Below are positions 37,480 through 46,397 of a stretch of DNA of 64,000 nt, piece after piece. Position numbers and translations under genes: made by a program. Position 1 is the stretch's first letter. Each line of letters begins with the position of its first letter. This stretch comes from Planctomycetota bacterium (GTDB taxonomy: Bacteria; Planctomycetota; B15-G4), in NCBI GenBank assembly GCA_029259745.1, contig JAJDEO010000042.1, positions 1-64,000 on the forward strand, given 5' to 3'. Below the pieces are notes generated by a model. That model saw only the letters and a program-made list of their open reading frames with translations, made no database searches and was not told the DNA's origin.

Positions 37480-37520
37480 AAAAAAGCAACCCGATGCCCG
37501 GGGCTTGGTCGACATCGGGT
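37480..37520 (-). terminator. Rho-independent terminator
   Basis: On the minus strand ACCCGATG (37513–37520) pairs perfectly with CATCGGGT (37489–37496). After TGC comes a run of six T (37480–37485). It ends transcription of the small secreted protein gene that stops at 37645. Confidence 0.8.
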
Positions 37521-37644
37521 GCGCTCAGCTCGACGGCTCCGTGGTTCCACCAGGCCCGCCGCAACGTGAACCGCCGCGCCCCCGTTGCCGGGAGACACGG
37601 CGGTTCGTCGTCAGGTTGCTGCGTGTCGACCTACAGGCCAGCCT

Positions 37645-38517
37645 TCACTGCGCCGTGCCTGAGAGGCCGTTCGTGGCCGTGAGCCCCTTGGGTCCGCTCG
37701 CGTCCACCGACCAGGCTTGGAGGTAGACGGAGAAGCCGGACGGGATCCCGGCCGGCCAGATCGCGGGCAAGACGAGTTCGCCGTTGACGTCCGTGCTCAG
37801 GCCATCGATGAGGAGATCCGGGCTGGGGACGAGCACACCGCCCTTGAACGGCGCGCTGATGTTGCCGAAGCCGACGACGAGCGTCGTCGGGGCCGAGACT
37901 GCGGCGCGCTCGACCGAGAGCGTCAGCGGCGTGTTGGGCAGCAGCACGCCTTCACCGCGCAGCAGCGGACCGGCGAAGACGTCGTCGGGCAGGCCGTTGG
38001 CGAGTCCGATCCACTGCGTCTCCGTGATCGCGATCGAACCGGCGATGCGGATCGAGTCGATCGGCAAGGTCTGGACCCCGAACGGAAAGCCCGTATCGAC
38101 TTCGATCGTTCCGAACGACACGTCCGTCGCCGAGACGAAACCGAAGCCGCCGGCGTCGAGGCCGCCGTTGAGCAGCAGGTCGATCGTCGGCGGATCGGGC
38201 GGCGTCTCGACCAGGATCGGGATGTCGATGAAGGTGATCGGCGCAGGGCCCTCGACGTTCGCAAAGCCGCTCAGCAGCTCAGGATCGACGCTGCCGAGGT
38301 CGATTGCGTCGACCGTGATCGGGATCCCGAGAAACAGAACGGTGACGTCGACCTCGGCGATCGTGAAGTCGATGTCGTAGGCCAGCGAGCCGGGATCGAC
38401 GGACGTCGGCGAGGTCCAGGTCGTATCGCCGGAGATCGTGATGTCGAAGTTCCAGGTCTGGCTGTCGCCGGGCGCCAGCGCGGAGGCGGCGAGAACAAGT
38501 GAAGAAAGCGCAATCAT
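37645..38517 (-). CDS. Small secreted beta-rich protein with shared C-terminal module
   Basis: 290-residue protein with a short signal peptide (MIALSSLVLAASALA). It is almost entirely beta strand, rich in Asp, Ile and Pro, with no catalytic motif. Its last ~80 residues (VVGFGNISAPFKGGVLVPSPD … WPAGIPSGFSVYLQAW … KGLTATNG) closely resemble the end of the FG-GAP protein at 47.8–49.9 kb. Function is not evident; a surface or matrix role is a guess. It starts 86 bp from a divergent polyketide operon and ends in a strong terminator. Confidence 0.8.
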   Translation of the reverse strand: MIALSSLVLAASALAPGDSQTWNFDITISGDTTWTSPTSVDPGSLAYDIDFTIAEVDVTVLFLGIPITVDAIDLGSVDPELLSGFANVEGPAPITFIDIPILVETPPDPPTIDLLLNGGLDAGGFGFVSATDVSFGTIEVDTGFPFGVQTLPIDSIRIAGSIAITETQWIGLANGLPDDVFAGPLLRGEGVLLPNTPLTLSVERAAVSAPTTLVVGFGNISAPFKGGVLVPSPDLLIDGLSTDVNGELVLPAIWPAGIPSGFSVYLQAWSVDASGPKGLTATNGLSGTAQ

Positions 38518-38603
38518 CGAGTGGAGCCCAAGGGGAGAGTGGGTGTTCGTTGCACGACCGACCTCGGCAGTCTACCCCTGATGGCTCCCCCGCGGACTCG
38601 TCA

Positions 38604-39341
38604 ATGCGCCCACCCGACCTCACGGCTCGTCAGCTGCGCCCCGAGCGCATGGACGATCCCGGCTTGCCCGAAGCTGCGCATCGCCGTGCGCTGCGTGGAT
38701 TGGGACGGCTGCACGTCGTCAGTCGCAGCGCCGCCCAGCTTTGGGGGCCGATCGAGCAGGTCGCGCAGCAGGTCGAGACCCGGCCGCTGCGCCTCGTCGA
38801 TTGGGCCTGCGGAGGTGGTGACGTGCTGATCGCCCTGGCACGCCGTGCGCGTCGGGCCGGGCTGGCGATCGACGCCGAAGGGCGCGATGTCTCCGAACGG
38901 GCCGTGCGCTGGGCGCGCGAGGCGGCCGCTGCGGCGGGCGTCTCGGACTGTGTGCGCTTTCGCTGCGTCGATTGTGTCGAAGCCGCGCACGCGGACGTCG
39001 CGTCCGACGCCATGGCCGACGTTGCGATCTCGTCGCTCTTCATGCACCACCTCGAAAGCGACGACGTCCGCGACGTGCTCGCCGCGATGAAGCGCAGCGT
39101 CTCGTCGGGCGTCGTCGTTCAAGACCTCGTGCGCTCCGCGAGCGGTTGGCGCTGGGCTTGGCTCGGCTCGCGCGCCGTCCCCACGTGCGACGTCGTGCGC
39201 ACCGACGCACTCCTCTCCGTGAGCAACGCGTTCACACCGCAGGAGTTTGCCGCGCTCGCTGCCGACGCAGGGCTCGACGGCGCACGTGTCGAGGTTTGTT
39301 GGCCGCAACGTATGACCTGCACGTGGACGCGCCCTCGATGA
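38604..39341 (+). CDS. SAM-dependent methyltransferase of the type III PKS operon
   Basis: 245-residue class I methyltransferase. The SAM motif LVDWACGGGDVLIALARRA (~64–82) is followed by EGRDVSERAVRWARE and a UbiE/COQ5-like ISSLFMHHLESDDVRDVLAAM segment. The ATG at 38604 (MRPPDLTARQ) is preferred because the earlier in-frame residues are shadow of the leader of the divergent gene. Its stop overlaps the FAD oxidoreductase start by 4 nt. In similar bacterial clusters such an enzyme methylates an alkylresorcinol or alkylpyrone, which is the expected role here. Confidence 0.85.
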   Translation: MRPPDLTARQLRPERMDDPGLPEAAHRRALRGLGRLHVVSRSAAQLWGPIEQVAQQVETRPLRLVDWACGGGDVLIALARRARRAGLAIDAEGRDVSERAVRWAREAAAAAGVSDCVRFRCVDCVEAAHADVASDAMADVAISSLFMHHLESDDVRDVLAAMKRSVSSGVVVQDLVRSASGWRWAWLGSRAVPTCDVVRTDALLSVSNAFTPQEFAALAADAGLDGARVEVCWPQRMTCTWTRPR

Positions 39342-40486
39342 TCGCTGATCTCGACACCATGACGTGGGATGCCGTCGTGATCGGCGGCGGTCCGGCCGGT
39401 GCGATGGCGGCCTGCATGCTCGCGCGGGCGGGTCATACGACGCTCGTCCTCGAACGCACGCCGACACCACGCGCGAAGGTCTGCGGTTCGTGCTTGCACG
39501 GCCGCGGTGTCGACGTCCTCGACCGCAACGGGCTCGGCGATCTCGTCGCGAACGCTCCTCTTCTGCACACAGCCGAGCTGCGCGCGGGTAGGCGTCGAGC
39601 GCGTGTCCGACTTCCGGTTGCAGGACGCATCGTGGCGCGCGACGAGTTCGACGCGCAGCTGCTCGAGCGTGCGCGTGCCGCCGGAGCGACGGTCCGGCGC
39701 GGCGTTCGCGGCACGCCGCTGTGCGTCGACGGTGACCGGGCTCGTCTCCGCATCGCGACCGGAGACGACGTGCGTGACATCTTCGCGCGCGTGATCATCG
39801 ATGCGCGCGGACTCGGGGCCGAAGGTGATGTGCACGTTGCTCCGCGGGGACGAATCGGCGTCGGCGCGCTCACAGCGCCGATGCCGCGCGCTCGTGAGCC
39901 CGGCGTCGTCACGATGGCCTGCGGACGCCACGGCTACGTGGGCGTCGTCATGCTGCCCGACGATCGACTCGACATTGCCGGAGCGCTCGACGTACAGCGC
40001 GTGCGCGCCCTGCGCGGCGACCTCGCGGCCGTCGTCGCGAGCATCTTCGACGACGCCGAAGTCGCAGCGCCCATCGAGCCCGCGCGCCTTTCATGGAGCG
40101 CCACGCCGACGCTGACACGCCATCCCGCGTCCGCTGCCTCGGCACGCGATCGGCTCCTGCGCATCGGCGACGCTGCCGGCTACGTCGAACCGTTCACCGG
40201 TGAGGGCATGGCGTGGGCTCTGCAAAGCGGTGAAGCCGTCGCGGCCTCGGCCGCCGCTTTCATCGCCGACACGAAGCCCGAGTTCGCGGCCGCGATGTGG
40301 AACGCAAAGCACCGAGCACTGTTCGCGCGTCGACATCGCAGCTGTGCGGCCGTCGCGCACCTGCTGCGCCACCCGCGCACGACGCGCCTCGCCGTCTCCG
40401 CGCTGGCGCGCTGGCCGTCCCTGGCACGCTGGCCGCTCGGCGCCGGTGCTCGCGACGACGCCGCTGACGTCGGAGCAGCCCGATGA
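39338..40486 (+). CDS. FAD-dependent oxidoreductase (geranylgeranyl-reductase/monooxygenase-like)
   Basis: 382-residue flavoprotein. The N-terminal Rossmann motif VVIGGGPAGAMAACMLARAG (~13–32) and VLERTPTPRAKVCGSCL mark the group of geranylgeranyl-reductase-like and aromatic hydroxylase-like enzymes. A second FAD motif is RLLRIGDAAGYVEPFTGEGMAWALQSG (GD motif). ATG 39338 overlaps the methyltransferase stop, and its stop overlaps the PKS start (ATGA at 40483). It probably oxidises the polyketide product. A redox reaction on the ring is the most likely function, but it is not proven. Confidence 0.88.
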   Translation: MIADLDTMTWDAVVIGGGPAGAMAACMLARAGHTTLVLERTPTPRAKVCGSCLHGRGVDVLDRNGLGDLVANAPLLHTAELRAGRRRARVRLPVAGRIVARDEFDAQLLERARAAGATVRRGVRGTPLCVDGDRARLRIATGDDVRDIFARVIIDARGLGAEGDVHVAPRGRIGVGALTAPMPRAREPGVVTMACGRHGYVGVVMLPDDRLDIAGALDVQRVRALRGDLAAVVASIFDDAEVAAPIEPARLSWSATPTLTRHPASAASARDRLLRIGDAAGYVEPFTGEGMAWALQSGEAVAASAAAFIADTKPEFAAAMWNAKHRALFARRHRSCAAVAHLLRHPRTTRLAVSALARWPSLARWPLGAGARDDAADVGAAR

Positions 40487-41508
40487 GCCCCACACTGCTC
40501 GGCCTCGGAACGGCACTTCCTCCGGCGGGTTTCGACCAACGCGAGGCCCTCGAGCTCGTCGAACGTCTCGCGCCGCCGCCCGAGGGGCGTGCCCGCCAGC
40601 AACGCGCGGTGTTCCGTCAGGCCGGCGTGCGCGAACGCCGCAGCGCCATCGTTCCCGAAGTGGGCGACACGTCGACCGCGCGGCGCATGGAACTGTACGC
40701 CGAGCACGCCCGACCGCTCGCACGCGACGCCGCTCGCGCCGCACTCGTCGACGCCGATCTCGAGGCGCAGCAGATCACGCACCTCGTGACCGTCTCATGC
40801 ACGGGCTTCGGCGCCCCCGGCGTCGATCGCGACCTCATCGACGACCTCGGCCTGAGCTCCGACGTCGCACGCACGCACATCGGATTCATGGGCTGCCACG
40901 CGGCTCTCAACGCGCTGCGTGTCGCACGCGCCTTCGCCGCCGAGTCACCGGCCGCGCACGTGCTCGTCTGCGCCGTCGAGCTCTGTACGCTGCACGTGCA
41001 GCACACCTGGCATGTCGACGATGTCGTCGGACATGCGCTCTTCGCCGACGGTGCAGCGGCGGCCGTCATCGGGGCGGGCGGCCCCGGCCCCGCCCTCGCT
41101 GCCTCCGGTGGTCACATCTTCCCCGGCAGCCGCGACGCGATGAGCTGGAGCATCAGCGACACCGGCTTCCGCATGACCCTCTCGGCGCGCGTCCCCGATC
41201 TCATCGCCTCGGGCCTGCGCCACTGGTGTGACGACTGGCTCGCCCAACATGCGCTGCAACGCGCCGACATCGCCGGCTGGGCCGTGCATCCCGGCGGACC
41301 GCGCATCCTCACGGCCACTCGCGATGCCCTCGATCTGCGCCCCGACGACCTCGCCGCCTCACACGACATCCTCATGCGCCATGGCAACATGTCGTCGCCC
41401 ACACTTCTCTTCGTCCTTCGCCGCTTCCTCGACGAACAGCGCCCACGCCCGTGGGTCGCTCTGGGCTTCGGCCCGGGTCTTGCCGTCGAAGCCTCACTGT
41501 TTCGTTGA
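40483..41508 (+). CDS. Type III polyketide synthase (chalcone/stilbene synthase family)
   Basis: 341-residue ketosynthase homodimer subunit that extends an acyl starter with malonyl units and cyclises it. The catalytic triad is present: Cys138 in GFMGCHAAL, His269 in GWAVHPGGPRI and Asn302 in RHGNMSSPT. The C-terminus has the WVALGFGPGLAVEASLF signature. The bacterial branch making alkylpyrones or alkylresorcinols is the closest match in organisation. The ATG overlaps the upstream stop by 4 nt, so the three genes are one translationally coupled operon. The starter and product cannot be read from sequence. Confidence 0.95.
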   Translation: MSPTLLGLGTALPPAGFDQREALELVERLAPPPEGRARQQRAVFRQAGVRERRSAIVPEVGDTSTARRMELYAEHARPLARDAARAALVDADLEAQQITHLVTVSCTGFGAPGVDRDLIDDLGLSSDVARTHIGFMGCHAALNALRVARAFAAESPAAHVLVCAVELCTLHVQHTWHVDDVVGHALFADGAAAAVIGAGGPGPALAASGGHIFPGSRDAMSWSISDTGFRMTLSARVPDLIASGLRHWCDDWLAQHALQRADIAGWAVHPGGPRILTATRDALDLRPDDLAASHDILMRHGNMSSPTLLFVLRRFLDEQRPRPWVALGFGPGLAVEASLFR

Positions 41509-41579
41509 CATGGCTCAGCACGCGCGATGCGATGATGCCTCGCGCGCACCCGATGCGACCCGCTACTCAGGAGTTCCAG

Positions 41580-42365
41580 ATGTTCCGCGTTCCAGCCCGC
41601 CGCCTCGCGGCTCTCAGCCTGTGCTTGTTCGTCGCATTCGGATGCGACAGCCAAGGCCACGATCACGACCATGATCACGATCACGAACATGGCGATCACG
41701 ATGACCACGATGACCACGATCACGATGGCGACGGCCACGCCGACCACGACGCCGAAGACCACGATGGTCACGACCACGCCGACCACGACGACGAAGACCA
41801 CGACGGTCACGATCATGACGGCGAAGATCACGACGGCCACGACGACAAAGACGGAGACACTGCCATGGCACCTGCCACCGACAACAGCTTCTACGCCATG
41901 ACCACCGAGTCATTGAGCGGCGACGCGCTCGACCTCTCCGACTTCCACGGCAAGGTCACGCTCGTCGTGAACGTCGCGAGCGAGTGCGGCCTCACGCCGC
42001 AGTACAAAGGACTCCAGGCCATGCACGAGGAACTCTCCGGCGAGGGCTTCAGCGTGCTGGCCTTCCCGAGCAACGACTTCGGCGGCCAGGAGCCCGGCAG
42101 TCCCGAGCAGATCCAGGAGTTCTGCTCGGCCAACTACGGCGTCTCCTTTCCGATGGCACACAAGGTCCAGACGAAGGACGGCGCAGGGCAGTCGCCGATC
42201 TACGCGCATCTCAAGAAGCAGACCGGCGAGCTGCCGAGCTGGAACTTCGGGAAGTATCTCATCAGTCGTGATGGCTCGACGATCCAGTACTTCGACCCGC
42301 GCACCACGCCCGACGACTCGGCCCTGCGCACGGCCATCAAGACAGAACTCGGCAAGACTCTCTGA
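41580..42365 (+). CDS. Lipoprotein glutathione peroxidase with His/Asp-rich metal-binding segment
   Basis: 261 residues. A lipoprotein leader ends at AFGC (Cys22), so the protein is membrane-anchored outside the cytoplasm. Residues ~25–93 consist almost only of His, Asp, Gly and Glu (repeats such as HDHDHDHDHEHGDHDDH), a likely Zn/Ni/Cu/Fe-binding segment. The rest is a GPx fold: C136 in NVASECGLTPQY, Q170 in FGGQEPGS, W221–N222 in WNFGKY. The FPCN motif reads FPSND. It probably reduces peroxides with thioredoxin or another thiol. An upstream AGGAG (41570–41574) supports ATG 41580. It follows the PKS operon by 71 bp. Confidence 0.92.
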   Translation: MFRVPARRLAALSLCLFVAFGCDSQGHDHDHDHDHEHGDHDDHDDHDHDGDGHADHDAEDHDGHDHADHDDEDHDGHDHDGEDHDGHDDKDGDTAMAPATDNSFYAMTTESLSGDALDLSDFHGKVTLVVNVASECGLTPQYKGLQAMHEELSGEGFSVLAFPSNDFGGQEPGSPEQIQEFCSANYGVSFPMAHKVQTKDGAGQSPIYAHLKKQTGELPSWNFGKYLISRDGSTIQYFDPRTTPDDSALRTAIKTELGKTL

Positions 42366-42868
42366 GTCGGCCGCGCGCTGCTCGATCGGGCCGGCGCGGA
42401 CCTCGCGCCGGCGCAGATGCTCACGCGCACGGTCGTCGTGATCACGATCGGCGTCGGCTTGGTGCAACTCGCGACTCCTCGCGCGTTCAACAAGGCGACG
42501 CCGATCGACGTCGAGCGCGCCGTCATCGTCGGGTCGAACTCGAGCCGGGCGCTCACCGAAAGTGCGCCCGTCGCAACCGTGACCCCCGCGACGGTGCTCG
42601 TCGCGGCGATCCACGCCTCCGTCACGCGCGTCGCGTCACATTGGCCACCGCTCGCCACGCTCGTGAAGTGGCGCCCGACCACGCTCGTCGAGAACGGCGT
42701 CGTCGACGACGAGGCCATGGCGTCCTGCGCGATCGGTCATCGTGACCGCGAGGCAGCGACCCGCCACGCCGGCACCCGGGACGTCGACGAGGTCGAACTC
42801 GCGACGCTCGAACGAAGTGCCGACATCCAGGTCGTCCTCGAGCGCCACGGCTAAGTTGGCCGCGCCGA
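42366..42868. other. 503-bp region without a confident gene
   Basis: The best frame is plus-strand 42417–42854 (145 codons, high third-position GC, MLTRTVVVITIGVGL…), but it has no family features, and overlapping minus-strand frames are equally open. It is therefore listed as unassigned. The region separates the peroxidase gene from the convergent trmFO gene. Confidence 0.35.
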
Positions 42869-44290
42869 TCAGTCGCCGGCTTCCTTCGCAGCGTCGCGGC
42901 GACGCGCCCGTCGGCCAGCGCGTGGCACGGTCTCATCGACACCCTCGAAGAGATCCTCGGTCGGCACGCCCTCGAGCCAGCCGAGATCCTGCTCGGCGAT
43001 CCACGCATCGAAGTCGGTCAACGCCCGGCGCGCGGCCGCGAGGCGACGCGCGCGCTTGCCCTTGATCTTCTCCTCGAAGGGCGGGAGCAGGCCGAAGTTG
43101 ACGTTCATCGGCTGGAAGTGTTCGGCGTCGGCTTCACGCAGGTAGGCCATCAGCCCGCCGATCATCGTCGTGCGCGGCGGCGGCACGAACGTCTCGCCGC
43201 GCAGCTTGGCACGCACGGCCAAGGCCGCCATGACTCCGAGGGCCGAACTCTCCGCGTAGCCCTCCGTCCCCGCGACGAGCCCGCCGAAGAAGAGGTCGCG
43301 CCGCGTCTTCAGCGAGAGGTCGTCGGCGAGCAGCCGCGGTGCGTTGAGGAAGGTGTTGCGGTGCACGGCGCCGAGCCGCACGAAGTCAGCCGACTGGAGG
43401 CCGGGGATCATGCCGAAGACGCGCGGCTGCTCGCCGTAACGCATCTTCGTCTGACACCCGACGAGGTTGTAGAGCTGACCGTCACGATCCTCGCGCCGCA
43501 GCTGCACGACGGCGTAGGGCCGCCGGCCGGTCTTCGGGTCGTTGAGACCGACGGGACGCAGCGGCCCAAACGCCAGCGACTCGCGACCGCGCTCGGCCAT
43601 GGCCTCGATCGGCATGCAGCCTTCGAAGTAACACGCCGTCTCGAAGTCTTTCGGTGCGACCGACTCGGCGGCGAGCAGCGCGTCGACGAACGCGTGGTAC
43701 TGCTCTTCGTCGAGCGGACAGTTGAGGAAATCCGGCTCGCCCTTGTCGTAGCGGCTCTTCGCGTAGACGACGCTGCGGTCGATCGACTCGGCCGAGACGA
43801 TCGGGGCGATGGCGTCGTAGAAGTAGAGCGAGGCGTCGCCGGTGTGCGTGGCGAGCGAGGCGGCAAGGGCATCCGACGTGAGCGGTCCCGTCGCCACGAG
43901 AACCGGACCCGTCGCGGGCACGGCCGTCACTTCTTCGCGCCGCACCTCGATCGAATCGAAGGCCCCGATGGCACCCGTGACGTCACCGGCGAAGCCTTCA
44001 CGGTCGACGGCCAGCGACGCTCCGGCGGGCACGGCATGGCGCGTGGCCGCGCGCACGACGATCGACCCGAGACGACGCAGCTCCTCGAGCAGCACGCCTT
44101 TGCTCGTGTGCGGCAAGACCGAGCCGAACGAGTTGCTACAGACGAGCTCGGCAAGGCGGTCCGATTGGTGTGCTGGCGTGGGCCGCGCGGGGCGCATCTC
44201 GAAGAGCGTCGACGCGAAGCCGGCCTGGGCGAGCACGCGCGCCGCTTCGCAGCCGGCCAGGCCGCCGCCGATGATCGTCACGTCCGCCAT
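42869..44290 (-). CDS. trmFO: tRNA (uracil-54-C5) methyltransferase TrmFO
   Basis: FAD- and methylenetetrahydrofolate-dependent enzyme making ribothymidine at tRNA position 54. The 473-residue protein begins MADVTIIGGGLAGCEAA and has FEMRP, ELVCSNSFGS, CPLDEEQYHAF, FEGCMPIEAMAERG, LRPVGL and YNLVGCQTKMRYGEQPRVF, all hallmarks of the Gid/TrmFO family. The invariant C of EGCMP is present. ATG 44290 starts at the Rossmann motif; the 30 earlier in-frame codons are unlikely. It is convergent with unassigned DNA and lies 129 bp downstream of recQ, on the same strand. Confidence 0.96.
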   Translation of the reverse strand: MADVTIIGGGLAGCEAARVLAQAGFASTLFEMRPARPTPAHQSDRLAELVCSNSFGSVLPHTSKGVLLEELRRLGSIVVRAATRHAVPAGASLAVDREGFAGDVTGAIGAFDSIEVRREEVTAVPATGPVLVATGPLTSDALAASLATHTGDASLYFYDAIAPIVSAESIDRSVVYAKSRYDKGEPDFLNCPLDEEQYHAFVDALLAAESVAPKDFETACYFEGCMPIEAMAERGRESLAFGPLRPVGLNDPKTGRRPYAVVQLRREDRDGQLYNLVGCQTKMRYGEQPRVFGMIPGLQSADFVRLGAVHRNTFLNAPRLLADDLSLKTRRDLFFGGLVAGTEGYAESSALGVMAALAVRAKLRGETFVPPPRTTMIGGLMAYLREADAEHFQPMNVNFGLLPPFEEKIKGKRARRLAAARRALTDFDAWIAEQDLGWLEGVPTEDLFEGVDETVPRAGRRARRRDAAKEAGD

Positions 44291-44419
44291 GGGGTTCGCG
44301 CCTCGAGAGAAAGAGCGCGTGATGCTAACCCGGGCTTTTGACGACGATCCACAGCGACCGCGTCGGAACCGGGAACGCACACGGAAAGACGTGAGCGCTG
44401 CGCACGTCGACGAGCGTGC

Positions 44420-46270
44420 TCAGCCGTGTTCGCGGAGCACCTCGAGGAAGGCATCGCCGTAGAGATCGGCCGTCTTCTCGCCCACGCCCGGAACGTCGAG
44501 CAGATCCTCGGTGCGTGAGGGCAGGCGCTGGCACATCGCGCGCAGCGTGCGGTCGTTGAAGACGCGGTAGGCCGGGATCCCCTCACGCTGTGAGATCTCA
44601 CGCCGCAGCGCGCGCAGCTCCTCGAAGAGCGCCACCTGACTCCCTGCGACGTCGGCCGGATCGACACCCTCGACGCCGTCGACCTCGGCGAGGATCTCGC
44701 GCGCATCACGGCTCTTGCGCCGCGACGACGAGCGTCGGCGTGTCTCGGTCGGCGCCTTGCTCAGCGCGGCCACCTCGACTGACTCCTCCCCGCGCAGCAC
44801 CGGACCCGCCGCGGCCGTGAGCTTCAACACCGAGTACTGGGCGAGGTCTTGCTCGAGCGTGCCGGCGTGGATCAGATGCTGCGCCACACGACCGAGCCAC
44901 TCACGTCCATAGCCGACACCGATCCCGTGCGTACTGATCTTGTCGTGCCCGCGCTCGACGACCTTCTTGCTCATCGAGCCCATGAGAACGTCGAGCACGT
45001 GCTGCAATCCGAAGCGTTGATCGACTCGGAAGACGCAGCTCAACACCATCTGCGCGGCCTCGGTCGCGTCGACGGTCTCACGCGGATCGAGGCAGATGTC
45101 GCAATGCCCGCAGTTGCCGGGATGCTCTTCGCCGAAGTACGACACGAGCGCCTGGTGACGACACGTCGCGCCGTTGGCGTAGCCCGACATGAGGCGCAGC
45201 TTCTGTTGCTCGAGGCGGATCTGCTTCGGGTCATCGCCACCGTCGATCAGGCGATGGACGAGCGCGACGTCTTGGGCGCCGTGAAGCAACAGGGCCTCCG
45301 ACGGCAACCCGTCGCGTCCCGCGCGGCCGGTTTCCTGGTAGTAGGACTCGATGCTCTTCGGCATGTCGTGGTGAACGACGAAGCGCACGTTCGGCTTGTC
45401 GATGCCCATGCCGAAGGCCACCGTCGCGCAGACGACGCGCACCTCGTCGGACAAGAAGTCCTCCTGCACCTGGCGTCGCTGTGCGGTGGGCAGTCCGGCG
45501 TGATACGCGTCGGCCGCGATGCCCGCACCGAGGAGCAGCTCCGCGACCGACTCCGTACGCTTGCGGCTCAAGCAATAGACGATCCCACTCTCGCCCTCGT
45601 ACTTCTCGAGGAACGACAGCAGCTGGTCGTTCGGCCGACGCTTCTCCTGCACGCGGTACGTGATGTTCGGTCGATCGAACCCGCCGACGAAGAACACGGC
45701 GTCCTCCATGTCGAGCTGCGTGAGGATATCGGCGCGGGTGTGCGGGTCGGCGGTGGCGGTGAGCGCGATGCGCGGGACGCCGGGGAAACGCTTTCCGAGC
45801 TGCCCGAGCTGGCTGTACTCGGGGCGAAAATCGTGTCCCCACTGAGAGACGCAGTGGGCCTCGTCGATCGCGATCAACGCCAGCTGCACGTCGTCGAAGC
45901 GTGCGACGAAGCTCTCGCTGACGAGCCGTTCGGGGGCGACGTAGAGGAGATCGAGCTCGCCGCGGTGTAGCCGCGTCAGCACCGAGCGCGCCTCGTCGCC
46001 GTCGAGCGACGAGTTGTAGGCCGCTGCGCGCACACCGTGGCGCAGCAGCGCATCGACCTGATCCTTCATCAGCGCCACGAGCGGCGAGACGACGATCGCC
46101 GTTCCCTCGCGTGCCAGCGCCGGCACCTGATAGCAGACGCTCTTCCCGCCGCCGGTCGGCATGAGCACGAACGCGTCGCCGCCACCGACGACGTGGTCGA
46201 CGATCTCACCTTGCAGCGGGCGGAACGCCGCATGTCCGAAGACGTCGCCGAGGATCTCGAGGGGTGTCAT
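44420..46270 (-). CDS. recQ: ATP-dependent DNA helicase RecQ
   Basis: 616-residue 3'–5' helicase for recombination and repair. The SF2 motifs are in order: LMPTGGGKSVCYQVPAL, VSPLVALMKDQV, IDEAHCVSQWGHDFRPEY, ALTATADP, GIVYCLSRKRTE, YHAGL and QETGRAGRDG. The RQC zinc-binding module (CRHQALVSYFGEEH, CGHCDIC) and winged helix follow, then a C-terminal HRDC domain (LLDVPGVGEKTADLYGDAFLEVL). ATG 46270 is at the family start; the earlier in-frame 21 codons are shadow. It is divergent from the NUDIX gene. Confidence 0.95.
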   Translation of the reverse strand: MTPLEILGDVFGHAAFRPLQGEIVDHVVGGGDAFVLMPTGGGKSVCYQVPALAREGTAIVVSPLVALMKDQVDALLRHGVRAAAYNSSLDGDEARSVLTRLHRGELDLLYVAPERLVSESFVARFDDVQLALIAIDEAHCVSQWGHDFRPEYSQLGQLGKRFPGVPRIALTATADPHTRADILTQLDMEDAVFFVGGFDRPNITYRVQEKRRPNDQLLSFLEKYEGESGIVYCLSRKRTESVAELLLGAGIAADAYHAGLPTAQRRQVQEDFLSDEVRVVCATVAFGMGIDKPNVRFVVHHDMPKSIESYYQETGRAGRDGLPSEALLLHGAQDVALVHRLIDGGDDPKQIRLEQQKLRLMSGYANGATCRHQALVSYFGEEHPGNCGHCDICLDPRETVDATEAAQMVLSCVFRVDQRFGLQHVLDVLMGSMSKKVVERGHDKISTHGIGVGYGREWLGRVAQHLIHAGTLEQDLAQYSVLKLTAAAGPVLRGEESVEVAALSKAPTETRRRSSSRRKSRDAREILAEVDGVEGVDPADVAGSQVALFEELRALRREISQREGIPAYRVFNDRTLRAMCQRLPSRTEDLLDVPGVGEKTADLYGDAFLEVLREHG

Positions 46271-46397
46271 GGTGAGCGCGGGCCGTGGGATGGTGTGCGA
46301 GCGCTGCCTCGAGAGGAGAGACGGCCGACCCACGATGTCATTTCATGCCAGGGCCGAGCACCGATCAAGGCGCTGGCAGCCTGCTATCCTCCGGCCC

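Noticed and set aside
41650..41860. GAC/CAC-rich DNA as a microsatellite
   Set aside because: It is in frame within the peroxidase gene and encodes the His/Asp-rich segment, so it is treated as coding.
42200..42718. 172-codon minus-strand frame overlapping the peroxidase end
   Set aside because: Ser/Thr-rich shadow composition, no family motif, and it overlaps the GPx active-site region in antisense.
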